This document shows positions 12,460 through 25,091 of a stretch of DNA of 64,000 nt, in pieces. The position numbers were made by a program, and so were the translations under genes. The notes under the pieces were generated by a model. It did not search any database, was not told the DNA's origin, and was given only the letters and a program-made list of their open reading frames with translations. The first letter of the stretch is position 1. Each line of letters starts with the position of its first letter. Source of the stretch: Rhododendron vialii (taxonomy: Eukaryota > Streptophyta > Magnoliopsida > Ericales > Ericaceae); the NCBI RefSeq assembly GCF_030253575.1, contig NC_080568.1:33537501-33601500 (forward strand), in the 5' to 3' direction.

Positions 12460-14834
12460 ATCAACGGCCGAAAACGCGCTGATTGAATCGAATCACAGCA
12501 TCGTACGATCGGGGTTGGAGATCACAGATAGGGAATCGGCGATGAGTGCATTGGAAATGTTGTGTTTGGTTATAGATTCGAGCTTTTTTTTTTTTTGGCA
12601 AGTCGACAGGAAGAAGAACAGAGCTTGGACGTAGATTGAGATTTCTCTCTCCCCCAGTTTTCTCTCTCCTCTCCCCCTCTCTCTCTCTCTCTCTCTGGCG
12701 AGGCGAAAATGGGAAAATTGGGGACTTGGAGAGTAGCAAACCGTTCTTTTTTCCCTTGTCGCCTTCGGATAACTAAAACAATGTTTTTTTTTTTTTAATG
12801 ATTTTTACGCTCTCATTTTTTTCTTTGACACCTTTTTTGCCTTTATTTATATTAAAATTACTAAACTATCCTTACTTCTTGAGTAACTTTTCTCATACGA
12901 AGGGTAATTTGGTACTTTCAATGAGTAAAACACAAAAAAGGAGTGCCAATTAATGAAAATGATGTGTCAAACTGCTTGCCGCTTTATCTTTTTTTTTTCT
13001 TTTTTGTTTATCATGAATCGCAATAGTTTGGTATACTTACGTGTACCTCGACGGTTTGAAACTTATGCAAAAGAAAAGAAACAAAAATTAAAAGTTTCTG
13101 CTGTATTGTTTGGTCCGAAAAGGAAGAGGGGAGAAAATAAAATTCAAGGTTGTGCACAATAAATTTTTCTCCCATTTTTTTGATTTTTTTTTCTCACATT
13201 CCAAACACAGTACAAGGACGGGAGAAAATTCCATAACTCATTCGGCCTAAATTGATTTGTCTTATTTAAATTTATTTTGATTTTGCATCCAATTTTCTTA
13301 AAATATTTGTTTATTTCAATGAGTTAATAAATATAAAAACAAGTCAAAAAAGGTAAATTTCTAAAGTTACTTTTGCCTTTTTTAAACTATTTAAATTTGA
13401 TTGATATTTTTTTTGTCTTTATAACTTGTCTCATTGAGATGAAAGAATAATTTTAAAAAGTAACGCAACAGATGAAAGTTTAGGTAAGATGAGAATAGGC
13501 CTAAATAAAGACGTTAGGTCAATTCTCAACGTTAGTTCTTATTTCTATGGTTTTGGGGCAGTGGGTTTGATTAGTCATTTGTTCTTAAAGCATGCGGCGA
13601 GGATTTATTTTTCTCTATTCCAAAAATAGAGTGTGTTAAATAAATAAATAAATTGCGTCTAATTCTCGCTACATTCTCTCATTCTCTACTTTTTATCAGG
13701 GGCTTTGATTGGTCTTTTGTTCTTAAATCATGCCACGAGGGTTTGTTTATCTCGGTTCCCAAAAAAATTCGGGTGTACATTTTTTGGTTAGCGAAAGTAT
13801 TACTCGGGCTTCGATTAAAAAAACAAAAAATAAAAAAAAATGGTATTAGTGGGGGGCAGGTTTTGGCTTGATGTGGAAAAACAGGTTTTAAATTTGTTAT
13901 TTTTCTGGACCTTCTGGATTTACATTACATTTTCTAATACTTCCTGGTTTTTAAAATCAAAGTGTCCCTTGAAACGAAAGGGAAATATAGTAGTATGATA
14001 TAAACATGATTATGAGAGAAAGGTTAGATGGCATATACGCCCTTCATGTTTCATATTTCTTTTAGCCTAGTACTTGCTAACATTTATTTATCTCAAATAG
14101 AAACTTTTACATATTTTGAAACTGGTACGATTTACTCTATGGAATCTATGTTAAAATTACGAGTCAAGTTAGTTGAACTTGGCGTGATTGAAAATAGGTG
14201 CGATCTGCTCAAAATATTGACAACGTAAAATATCTACAACGTGGAATTTCGTTCTCAAATGCGCGTCGAGGTGCATGTAGTTGTAATTCATTCATTACTC
14301 GAATCATGTTGGAGTAATAATGATCGAGTCTCTGCTATGCAATATTACATCTCACTATAAAAATTTTGACACTCCAGTTTCTGCTTTGATTTTTGCACAC
14401 ATTTTTTCTACGCCAAGACTCTTATGAGATTTCAAGTTATGACATTTTCAAATTTTCACCATGTGACATGTGAAAATATAGTACAATTTTAGCCCTTTAT
14501 GCAAAAAAAATTAATTTTCGCACTCCCCTTTTGTATATTTACATTCTATTTTTTCGCACTCCCCTTTTGTAGCTCACTAAATACTTACCATAACGAAATA
14601 CTCATTTTTGTCTGATTAGTGGGGCTGGTTCGGAGACGGAGCTTCATCCCATCGTACATTAGAGAAAGGCCTAAATAGGTAAGGTTGGAAAAAGCAAAAT
14701 ATTCATAGAATCACAAAAGCAATAATAAAGTTGTGGTGAAAAGTAACTTTACAAAAGCATAATGTTACAGTACTCGTGATGTGATCTTCTAACACTTTAG
14801 AGACCCACATTAGCCCCAGAAAAGAAGGTTTGAT
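12460..14834. other. PP2AB promoter / 5' UTR and intergenic sequence
   Basis: 12460 to about 12740 is probably the B55 5' UTR and core promoter, with a CT tract at 12672-12697 (GA on the gene strand), as is common in plant 5' UTRs. The remainder is AT-rich with homopolymer T runs and no recognised gene or complete transposon. Confidence 0.45.
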
Positions 14835-14843
14835 TAAAAGATA

Positions 14844-15929
14844 GGGAAATTTTTATAAATGGTCCCTCTAGTTTGCATGAATTTTCATTTTCGTCCCTCT
14901 AGTATCAATTGTGTTACTTTTAGTCCTATAATTTGCATTCTGTCTCAATTTCGTCCCTCTCGCTTACGGCGTTAATGAAACAAACGGAATTGGAGGACAA
15001 AATTGTCATTTCTCCTCACAGAGGGACTAAATTGAGATTTTATGCAAACTAGAGGGACTATTTCTATAATTTTGTTTTTTACTTTTGTTTTTGTAAATAA
15101 ATTTAAAATACATCATATATAATATATTTCTCATCTCACTTTATATTGAATAATAAAATATACGTTGAAATTTTGTAAAGTTTTTATTATATACATCACA
15201 AAAAATATGAGAAAATTCGAAAAACGACCCTTATGTTAATTGTCTTGGTCTTGTATTTTTTTTTTCAATTGAATTTTCACTATCGTTATTTTTTTTGTCA
15301 CATGATTAAAAAGAAAAAGTTGTTCAATAGTATTTAGAAATCTTGTAATTGTGTTTAATTAAGCAATGAAACACTATTAAATATTAAGAGATCAAATACA
15401 TTAAAATATGGGTATAAGTGTATTTATTTTGGGACTTACTCATAAGATCACTCATATAACAAATAAACACGGATTTTAAACATTTTTTTTATTGGGTGAA
15501 AAAATAAGAAGATTATAAGAACATGATACAAAGACATTAGCTAAGGGATTGATTTGTACATTTTCTAATATTTTTGTAATGTGTAATGAAATATAAATTT
15601 TCCAATATAGTTTGATTACCCAATAAAAAATAATTCAGTTGTCAAATACATTACTTATGGTCTTTTTTATTTTATTTGCAAAAAACGAAAGTAAAATGTA
15701 AAATTTTAAAAATAATCCCTCTGGTTTGCATAAAATTTCAATTTGGTCCCTCTGTGAGAGAAAATGACAATTTTGCCCTTCAATTCCGTTTGTTTCATGG
15801 ATGGCGTTAGGGAGAAGGACGAAATTGAGATGGAATGAAAACTATAGGGTTAAAATTGATACAATTAATAGTAGAGGGACGAAAATGAGAACTCATGCAA
15901 ACTAGAGGGACCATTTTTATAAATTTCCC
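14844..15929. mobile_element. Mutator-like (MULE) non-autonomous element with long TIRs
   Basis: The 1086-bp element starts GGGAAATTTTTATAAATGG and ends with its reverse complement, CCATTTTTATAAATTTCCC. The TIRs are about 230 bp (14844-15075 and 15695-15929), carrying repeated TGGTCCCTCTAGTTTGCAT-type words. A perfect 9-bp target duplication TAAAAGATA lies at 14835-14843 and 15930-15938. Long TIRs with a 9-bp duplication are diagnostic of the Mutator superfamily. The internal 0.6 kb is AT-rich with no transposase. Confidence 0.85.
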
Positions 15930-15938
15930 TAAAAGATA

Positions 15939-17135
15939 AGAAGTACTGGTTAAATTTGAAGTGACAAACAAAAAGACCCTCCTACCAAAAATCCCTCTTT
16001 GTTTTCTTCTGAAACCTTTACCATAATTCAGTTGCAGTTAGTAAGTTACATATATAGGAGTAAAGTTTACTCACAGGGTCCAAAATGGTATTTTTTGCTA
16101 ATTAAGGACAGGTTGCATCGCCCAAGGGCGAATTAAATAAAGAGGCATTGGATCTACCTGTTTCAGCCTTGAGTTTTACAAGGGTTTCTTTCATATTCGA
16201 TCTAGCCCATATTTCACCCTCAATTTAGAATAATAAATTAATAATCATAGACAACTCAGCTCCCCATATTAGTCTAGGTGCGCCCAAGTTAAGCAGAACC
16301 CAGAGAAAGGTACACACCTTCTAAAAACACCTATATCGCTATCATACAACGTGTTTGTGTATTGTTGTAGCAAAAACTAATAAAATTGAAATTCTTGATC
16401 AGCCATGCTGGCTCAGTTGTGGGTTAAAAATTACTTCAAGACCGGTATTAGACTAAATATGTGTACGTAACCAGTTTTATCATGGGTATAATCTTGGCTT
16501 ATCACAATCCCAAACATAATAATGTTCATGGTGTAAAATTAGAGAAAATTACTAATAAGAGTGCGTAAGCCCAATCTGGCAGATCAATGGACATACCGGC
16601 CTGGGAAAACCGGCAACTGCAAGTATTGGCCGAATGAACCAATAATAGTGCGTAATTAGTTGATGGGCCTGAATCAAAAATAGTGCGTAAGCCCAATCTG
16701 GCCCATTTTACTTTGATGGCCAATTCCCCTGACACAGGAGTATCTCTTTAAAGTGAGATATCATCTAACATGATTTTGTAAACTAATCACAAATGAAGCT
16801 GAATGGCTATCCATTCTTGGGCCAGACCAAGACTCAAATGAGCCCAACCTAATTTGTTAATTATCAAAACACGTCATTGACCGTCATTTTCTCTAAACTT
16901 AAAACAAAAAAATTGAAAACGTAGATTTGGTAGCCCGGCCCACTATATAGCTAGGATGGTTGGTATTAGACCAGAATTGGGTATCCACACCTATGAGTGC
17001 CATTTTGCCATTCCCATTGCCATTGTCATTTTTTTTGCAATGATACATTTTGCCAAAAAAATGGCAAGGGTGATGCACCCATGTTTTGCCATTTTTTTTT
17101 CCAACTACCAAAAGAGCTGTTGAATACTCCAACTG
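15939..17135. other. intergenic, no gene recognised
   Basis: Contains a direct repeat of the 19-bp word AGTGCGTAAGCCCAATCTGG near 16560 and 16680. Nothing else is supported. Confidence 0.5.
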
Positions 17136-17490
17136 TGCAAATTTGGAGGGTGGGTGAGCCCCACTTTGGGGTCCCATGCAAATAATCTGAGCCCTTTTTC
17201 TTTTTGAAATATCTTTTTAAAAGTCTCCATAAAAAAATAACTTAATCGAGTGTCAGTAGTGGTTTGATCTATTAATTCGATTTTTTATTCCTATAGGAAC
17301 CAAAAATCAAATGAGATTAAAAAAAAAAATACACAACCACCTTACCAATATCCGATTGAGATGATTTTTTTATGGAGACCCTTGAAAAATATTTTAAAAA
17401 AAAGGAAATGGCTTGAGTCATTTATGTGGGATCCCGAGGTGGGTCCCACCCACCCTCCAAAATCAACTGTTGTGATTTTGTGTACGACGA
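17136..17490. mobile_element. fold-back MITE
   Basis: A left arm around GGAGGGTGGGTGAGCCCCAC to AGTCTCCATAAAAAAATA is answered on the right by TTTTTTTATGGAGACCCTTG to GTGGGTCCCACCCACCCTCC. Arms are about 100 bp. The flanks (17000-17100, 17510-17660) carry TTTGCCA/TGGCAAA words that may belong to a larger element. Confidence 0.5.
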
Positions 17491-17867
17491 TGCTCCCTCC
17501 CTCTCTCTGAAAAGGCGGCATTTGCCAAAAATGTTGCTATCTATGGCCAAGAGTATGACATTTGCCAAATTTGAGAGGGAGTTGAGTTTGTGGGTGTAGC
17601 ATCCATTTTTATTTGTGCTATTTTTTTGGTAATGTATGACAAGAAATCCTGCTATTTTCAACTACCGGTGTGGATGCTATAAGACGTGTGGGTGTATATC
17701 TAGTATGTTTAGGGTGTGAACCCCATTCTCCAATTCTCCAAATGTTTTTCCATTTGGGAAGATGGGTTTAGGTGCTCCAGGTGCGGAGAAAGAGATGGCG
17801 ATCCTCTATCTTTAGATGATAAGATAAATACATACACTATGGGGTGTAACCCTATAAAAATATATTT

Positions 17868-17997
17868 ACAGTATGAATCGTAAATAGACGAAAACAACCT
17901 TGTACAGCTACACATCGCATATTCTTCCCAACAATCCAAAGGGGCCCATCTTGTATATCTATTAACAAAATAGTGGGCTATTACCAATCAAAACAAT
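17868..17997. repeat. dispersed repeat, copy 1
   Basis: The segment from ACAGTATGAATCGTAAATAG to the end of the TATTACCAATCAA stretch is about 80 % alike by eye to 62064-62205, including CCCAACAATCCAAAGGG. Identity beyond a repeat is unknown. Confidence 0.6.
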
Positions 17998-18410
17998 CAA
18001 GACTGTTTGACAAAACGTACATGTTTGATACCCTCCAAATCCTTAGTGATACACTATGTTGGTTGATTAAACCCTAGTATATTCGGGTGTCCAAATAAAA
18101 AAAAGTACATAGTTGACAAGGTACTACCCATACACTTATCCAAGAATAACCTTCAATCTCTAGAAGCTTTCACTAGAACTTGAGATTAAGCTTTTTATTC
18201 AAGTTAAATGAGGCCCTCACCTATTTATGTAGCAAAGGAGAACACTCTCTAGAAGCTTCTCAATCATTGCAATAGGAGTAGAATTCTCAAATATTTCTAC
18301 AAGTCTAGAACTATGTACAACAATCTAGATTATTTTAGGAGACGGTTCTAGAGAGTTCCAGAAAAAACATCCATGTCTTAGTGGAATGCATGCCAGATGT
18401 TTGTCAAAAT

Positions 18411-18521
18411 ACTTGAATCGTGACATTAAGCATAGGGACACAAGGGAAATGAAAAGAAGTCATCAAAATACCTGAATCGTGACAGTAAGCGTAGGGACAC
18501 AAGGGAAACGAAAAGAAGTCG
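18411..18521. repeat. 60-bp tandem duplication
   Basis: TGAATCGTGACATTAAGCAT at 18414 is followed 60 bp later by TGAATCGTGACAGTAAGCGT. The two units continue alike through GGGACACAAGGGAAA. Confidence 0.8.
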
Positions 18522-18529
18522 GCGTTGAA

Positions 18530-21500
18530 GCTCGATCCAACCCAACACTTTAAATAAATGGCCTCTTTGTTCCTCCCAAATAGAGATTGGAGGGTGTAGC
18601 TCCTACCCAAGCCAACTCTCTCCTTTTTATCTATTTTGGATTGATGATCTACAAGAATTCAATTTTATTCAACTAGTGTATTTTGCGCATGCCATTATTC
18701 ATATACACTCCAACAAAAACTCTTTATTTCATTCTCGTTAAATAAGTTCATTATTGCCATTCGAAAAACCCAAAGTAATGCTAAAGGGGAAAAAAGGCAG
18801 TCACTACTAAGTTTTGTGCAGAAACAATAGGCACCATTCTGTCACCATTCTCAACCTTTTTTTCCCCATTTGCAAATTGCAAATCTCAATTATTGCCACA
18901 CTTTGGGCACATAAGACATGGATTCACGTAGTGTTTCATACACTAATCTCGTTTAGTATATCTATCGTCCTCTTCATTCTAGCCTTTTTCTGTATGTCTT
19001 TATTGGAACCTTCAGTCAATCCAGAAAGCAATGTGGGATTTGCTTGTTCATGTGTTGTACTTTTCAATCTTGTCGTCAAACATGGTCTTAAAAAAGGCTG
19101 ATCAGTAAGCCTCCACTGGTGGGAGAAAAACCTTTTGACGTACTGAGTGCACTCTACTTTAATCAGGGCCGACGTTCCTGATATTTTCTTACATACTTTA
19201 GGAGCACACAAGATGAATAATAAATCTATCTACTGGTGATCATCGATCGTTACAACAACGTAAAAGTATCACTTGAATATCAATTCAATCTTCTTGTAGT
19301 GAAAATAGTACGTACGCTAACATTATCAATCTTTCCCGTTTATAACGGACTTAATTTTATTACTAGTATAACACCTTATAAAATATGGGGCCCCTAATTT
19401 AAAAAAAATTATTGGAAGACCCTAGTGCATGCCTCCCTCGCCTTCCCTCAAGAACGGGCCCAACTCTAATCTTTGTGACCTATAAATATGGTTGTAAATA
19501 ATGTAACTGTATCTTTGGGCTCCGTTTCGGTTACGGTGTAGAATAACAGTGACAGAGACAATCACAAGAGGACTATCGGACGATACTTGGGTGATGTTTT
19601 GGCTACGGTGTAGAATAACAACGGCCTATGTTTATAGTTATACTTACCCTTTTTTTCTTTTCTTTTTTTTTTTTTTTGGGGGGGGGGGGGGATTGTTTCC
19701 ACATACAGAGAGAAGCGTAGAGTGATATCATCGTACTAATATGCTCGGAAAACACAAAAGACCTAACTTTAATCAAGCATACAGCCGTTAACATAATGGC
19801 AAAAACGATTCAGGTGGTTGATATCAATTGATTGTTCAAGTTTGATTTGGTTCGGATACATGCATACGTACATAGGTACGCACTTATGCATATATAGTTA
19901 CCTATGCATAAGTGATTACCTGTGTACGTATATATAGGGATGCCCCCCTCTCGTGCTGCCTATACACTAATGCTCTCAATCGTGTTTTGGAGAGCTTTCA
20001 AAGAATGCATGATTGTGTAGGGCATTGAGTCAAGCATATATTCCTTAATTAGGTAACTGAGTTTAGTTTAATCAGAATTATGAACACTCACGATCACAAC
20101 AATTCTGTTCATATACAATTCAACCCAAATGGAAATGACAAATGACGAGATCTACAATATCAAAGTGCAGGCATAGGTTTCTCTTTCTTCTTCAATTCTT
20201 CTTCTTTCTTTCTTTCTTTCTTTTTTTGTTGCTTAAAATGGAAGTGTGCAGTATAGTATCTTGTCACCCCTGCTAGAGAGCATCATCCCATCTTGTCACA
20301 TCACACAACTATCTGTTTGTATTTTGATGTTTTTGACCTTTACCTTAAGAGCATAAAGCTTCTAATAATGTAAGGTACAAGTACCATGAATCCCACAATT
20401 GGGTATGTCTAAATACATTTTTTAACTTGGCCAACACCTAACTTTCATGGATTTTGATTGGAGTCAGGGATGGATGCAGAATTTCAATGTTGGATGAGCA
20501 AAAATATAAAAAAAATTACAACTTAAGGTGACATTAATTATACATATATTTTTTTCAATCAAAGTATTTCCAAAAATGACATTAACTTTTTTCCAAAATT
20601 CTTGTGTGGTGGATATTAATTGTATAATTACGCTAGCATTATCTATCTTTTCCGTTCATAATGGAACTTGCAATTCAAATAAAATTCTTGATGAATTCAA
20701 CGATCCAAATTCTCTTTATGACAATGCTCAACGACATGTGGATAGTTTAGAAGTAGGAGGCGGATCAACCCAAGCTCATCAAATTTTTATGCTCCACTTA
20801 CGTGAGCAAATTGCAATGCAATTGAACACAATAAACTATTCTTGAGTGTCAAATGTAAATTAACTACTCTAATATTTGATGAAGTTTCAGCAATCAACAA
20901 TATTTTGTATAATTGTTTAATGTCTTGCTAATATTTGATGTTGTTATGATTTAGATAGTTGTATTTTTTTCCTACATAATTGATTGTGTTTTACCAATTC
21001 AACATGAATATATGAAGGGCAAAGTCAGAAAATTAGTGAATTTAGGACTTCAGCTCCTTGTACAAATCAAATAGCTTATTTAATTCAATACATATCAAAC
21101 AACTTTTATGATTTAGTACGTATCAAATAGCTTCTTCGTTTAAAAAATTAAACTTTCGTTTTATAAAACAACCCCTACATGTGCATCTTAATTTCCGAGA
21201 GTATTCAACTGATATTCCCAAAATCTATGGCTCGTGACGCTGACCGATGCCGCGAATTAAACCGGCCATTGACCTAAAGGTTGTTCAATTCGATCAACCA
21301 CAAAAGAACTCGTACACTTTCGATTCCCACAAATTCACAAATACAAAGAAAAAGAAGTTTCGATTCCCATAAATTCACAAATAAAAAGAAAAAGAAGGAG
21401 CGACCAAGTCACACAACACTGGTCCTATATACATATCAGCATGTTCCATCCCCTCTCCTAACCAGCCATACCGCATGTCATAGATCGATCAATGTTAAAA

Positions 21501-22700
21501 AGTTGTATGGCTACCAAAAATCGGCCACAAAAAATTTGTACATAGGCGAACAAAATTTATTTTACATGACACATGAACATGCTTTTAGAAAATCAAGTCA
21601 TTGTACCTAATTCCGGTATGGATAGAATTATAAGTTTTGAAATTAAAGTAGTTACTTGGCCACATTGAGGGACTAGCAAGTATAGGAATCCTTACCGATT
21701 ATTCCCTGGGTTTTTAGGTCACTTCTTTTTCCGGCCAAGCGGTGGGTACATTTCAGTTTCTGGGAAAGTTATGTGGCATCTTGAGTGTACCCTAACAGCC
21801 ACCCCTAGCGAATGCCTCATATTCCGTGGTATGAGTCATGTATTGGCATAAAGGCCTTGGTATATTTGGGTAACATTGTGTTTTGATCAGAATCTCAAGT
21901 CCGAATGGTATTTGCTGATGTAGCAATAGGCGTTTGCATTCTTATTTGTTTAAATTATCTACTCCAATACCTTTTCTATTTTGTACGGAGTAAGATATAA
22001 TAATACGATTCTCGCAGATCAAAAAATAATAATAAGATTCTCTCTTTTCCTATGATGGCCATTGGCCAGATGGGTATATATCCATCGTGATGGGGATGGG
22101 GATTGGAAAATACAAGACATCGTGTAGGGCGCACATGAGCCATCAATCTTGACAATGAATAGTTGAGATATAATTTTTAATTATGATCGGTTTACTGCTC
22201 ATAACTGAGTTTTTATTGGGACTGTTGATTGATGAGATCGACAGCTGTGTGCCGCCTCAGCCCGCCCTACATGTGCACTACACGGAGGGTCACTACAACA
22301 CCCCGGATCCATCACGATGGCCTGATGGTCATGTAATGTTTTAATATGAAAAGCCCTAATCCAACAATTAAAATCATGTTTGTACAAAATATTTCAATTT
22401 CTAGTAGCACTAATGCTGGATGCATATTCGTAGTGTTCATTAATGTTGGAAATTAAGAGCATGAATGCGTTAGCCAGAATCGGGTTCTGATTCTATCTAG
22501 TGGAACAACATGAAAACTCAGGTTTAGTTGGGGTTGGATAGAGAATTAATTAAAGAGTATATTTGCCTCATTCCACAGAAAGGTCCACAGTGATAGAGAA
22601 TGTCCATATCATTCCTAGGGAATCATACCAATGGATGGTCCCTGTATATATCCTGTATGGCACCTGCATATCATTTCAGGACTAGAGTTCCTTTATTTGT
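18530..22700. other. intergenic, no gene recognised
   Basis: AT-rich sequence with T/G homopolymer runs near 19660-19695 and a (TTTC)n stretch near 20205-20225. The open frame 20528-20845 ends in a segment that faintly resembles the tail of plant transposase/nuclease proteins but has no diagnostic motif, so it is not called as a gene. Confidence 0.4.
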
Positions 22701-22830
22701 GGGGAGTGATTTTGTCACTCCCCTTTTTTGTTAATGTCACTCCCCTTTGTGTCTTATTAGATGATTTGTTTTGTGAGAGAAACGAAATGACATTAACAAA
22801 AAGAGGAGTGACAAAATTAATTCCCTTATT
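22700..22830. mobile_element. small inverted-repeat element
   Basis: GGGAGTGATTTTGTCACTCC..TTTTTTGTTAATGTCA on the left is repeated in reverse complement (TGACATTAACAAAAAGAGGA) on the right. The core AGTGATTTT..CACTCCCC resembles the ends of the elements at 37612-37770 and 59426-59607. Confidence 0.45.
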
Positions 22831-23621
22831 TTTTTTGCCATAAGTAGCGTTGGCGGTTAGTAGTTAGATTAGAACGCAGGTTAACCGTGACTTCATTAAC
22901 TCAAACCTCTCACTTGGGCACTTAGGCTCCTCTCCCATTACGCTGGGACAAAGCCTCGTCGGCTTCAAGACCAGAATTCAGAAACCAAGTTAAATGAACT
23001 CTAACACCCTGTCTGGCGCTACCAATTCCAATTATCAATTATGGGTTTTGCCAATAGGTTGGAAATTCATCTGGCCAAAAATTACTTTCGAAATTGTCGT
23101 TGTGGTGATTTTTGAATTCTCATTTTGCGCTCTTCATTCATTAAGTTGAACAATTTCAAATATATCCTTGCCCTTTATACTCTATATAAACACTCTAATC
23201 CCTGGACATGCATCCAAATACTTTTACAAAATGGTCAAAATGCAGATCCAAAGGTATTGCACAGATTATACTTTCAAACAATACCGTTCCACAAAATATA
23301 TTATGCACATATTACTCAAATACTTTTACCGATTATGAATATAATCCACCATCTGCCACTGGTATTCGGCAATAACTCCATACGTAACCTATTCCATATT
23401 GTGCTTTGCAAAACTTGAGTCAAGCATGGGATCCCAACTTAATTAATTGGCTTGTAGTCTAATTCCTTTGTTAGAGTCGGTCCCATGTGGGAAAAATGAA
23501 TCATGATCACCTCCAGCATTAGTATTTGAGTTTGAGGAACCTCTCAATATTTTTGTTTTAGTTGGACGCTGTTTTTTTTGACAAAAGGTGAGAAAATTGT
23601 TATTCATTTGATAGGCAAAGC

Positions 23622-23849
23622 CTAAACATCAAAGAGATGAGAATCCCATAGAGATAAAATGGACGTCCACAGACCAGACATGCCATTAGAAAGAGCTTTT
23701 TGAGCACAACAATGCGCAACCCTATTACATTCACGTTTAACAAAACCAAAACCACGGGAAGTGAAAGAATTCTTCAAGACTAAACAATCATGAATAACTA
23801 TTGCTATATCGGAGGGAGGGTCTTGGACACTTAAGAGGATAGAAAAGTT
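23622..23849 (-). pseudogene. LINE (non-LTR retrotransposon) RNase H C-terminal remnant
   Basis: The minus strand is open for 75 codons and ends in TAG at 23622-23624. It includes FTSRGFGFVKRECNRVAHC, the hallmark F-V-x-RE-x-N-x-x-AH pattern of the RVT_3 RNase H-like domain at the 3' end of plant LINE polyproteins, followed by a Trp-containing tail. There is no ATG and no reverse transcriptase upstream, so this is a 5'-truncated insertion. Names and boundaries come from family knowledge only. Confidence 0.65.
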
Positions 23850-24783
23850 AGGTTTTGAAAAGTTTTGGGGGAAAACTCAATTCGAGATACTAATTTCTCT
23901 TTGTTTTTAAATAACTTAAAATAAGTATCACATAGTACTGGGACAAAATATTAAAAAGATGAGATTCGAAGACTTTGAAGCGTATCTAAAGACACTATTT
24001 TTACAACGTAATTTGGCCCCATTCGGTAGAGTTTGTTGTTGGGTTCAAGCAAAATCGTCCATAGGATTCAACAAAGCCTTAGGGTGAAGAATTTTAACCA
24101 ACAAACTTGAAAAACTCCGAAGAAACCTTTTTATTATCTACACTGTAAGTTTGTTACTATATGCGTGAGAGAGTTGATTTGTGGAGTAGTGAAAAAACGT
24201 TGGGGTGGAGGAGTTTTATTAAGAGTCATAAGCTGCCCTTTGGAAAGATTACACCTCTTCAAAAGAACACACATACTTGAAAGTGTACTCACACTCTTTC
24301 ATTTAAACATCACACCCCTTGAACAATTAGTTATTTTTATTACCCATTCGTTTTATTAAATTCAGACTGTCGATGAACAGGTGCTCCAAAACCAACAGGC
24401 CGTGATCACATCGTTGATTTTTCCATTTAATGAACCAGAACCTCGCGATGTGTGCAAAGTGTGCATAATCAAGCATGAGACAAAATGTCTCAACATATAG
24501 TTCGTACGTACACATATTTTCTCATTTTTGTTTTCATTAGGTTTTAAGGTATTTTTTGTGTGTAACAAACATTACTTGGCTTATTTCTATTTTGTTTACA
24601 AACTTGTTTTTCTCTTTGTAATAATTTTAATAAAAATAAAAACCAACCTTAATTATCAACTCATTGGCCATTACTTTTATTAGGAAAATTTGAGTGCTGC
24701 CAAAGAAATCCCAACTCCATTGAAAAGTTGGGAAGTCCGTTTCACAATCGGATGGTGATAAGAACCCAATTCCCCTATTCCTC

Positions 24784-24791
24784 GAATATTC
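24784..24791. promoter_or_regulatory. P1BS (PHR1-binding) element upstream of the phosphatase gene
   Basis: GAATATTC fits the consensus GNATATNC and is a perfect palindrome. It lies 301 bp upstream of the ATG at 25092 and about 140 bp upstream of the TATA box. PECP1/PS2-type genes are among the strongest phosphate-starvation-induced genes in Arabidopsis, so the site is functionally plausible. Confidence 0.55.
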
Positions 24792-24931
24792 CCTCATTCC
24801 TATCATTCCTCCCCAATCCTAACCGTTGATTACTTGAACAACGGTTCAGATAAGTCGGTAAAAAGTTCATGTTGCCATTAATAATATTCCATAGGCATCT
24901 TTAAAAAATTCACACCCCCTCTCCCTTCCAC

Positions 24932-24940
24932 TATATATAT
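24932..24940 (+). promoter_or_regulatory. TATA box of the PECP1-like gene
   Basis: TATATATAT preceded by C-rich sequence, about 150 bp before the start codon. This would place transcription start near 24965-24975, where sequence reminiscent of a plant 5' UTR begins. Confidence 0.6.
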
Positions 24941-25091
24941 TCCCTTCCCTCAAGGCCCCTTTCAAAAACCCACAAGGAGAATTGTGTTTTCTTGCAAAAC
25001 CCAGTGAGACAATTCTTCTTTTTCGAGAGAAACTTAATTTCTGAAAACCCCTGTTTGGTACCCGAGAGAATTAGTGAGATCTGATCCTAGG

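Noticed and set aside
20528..20845. 105-codon frame faintly like a Harbinger nuclease C-terminus
   Set aside because: Only a few suggestive residues; no catalytic motif, so not called.
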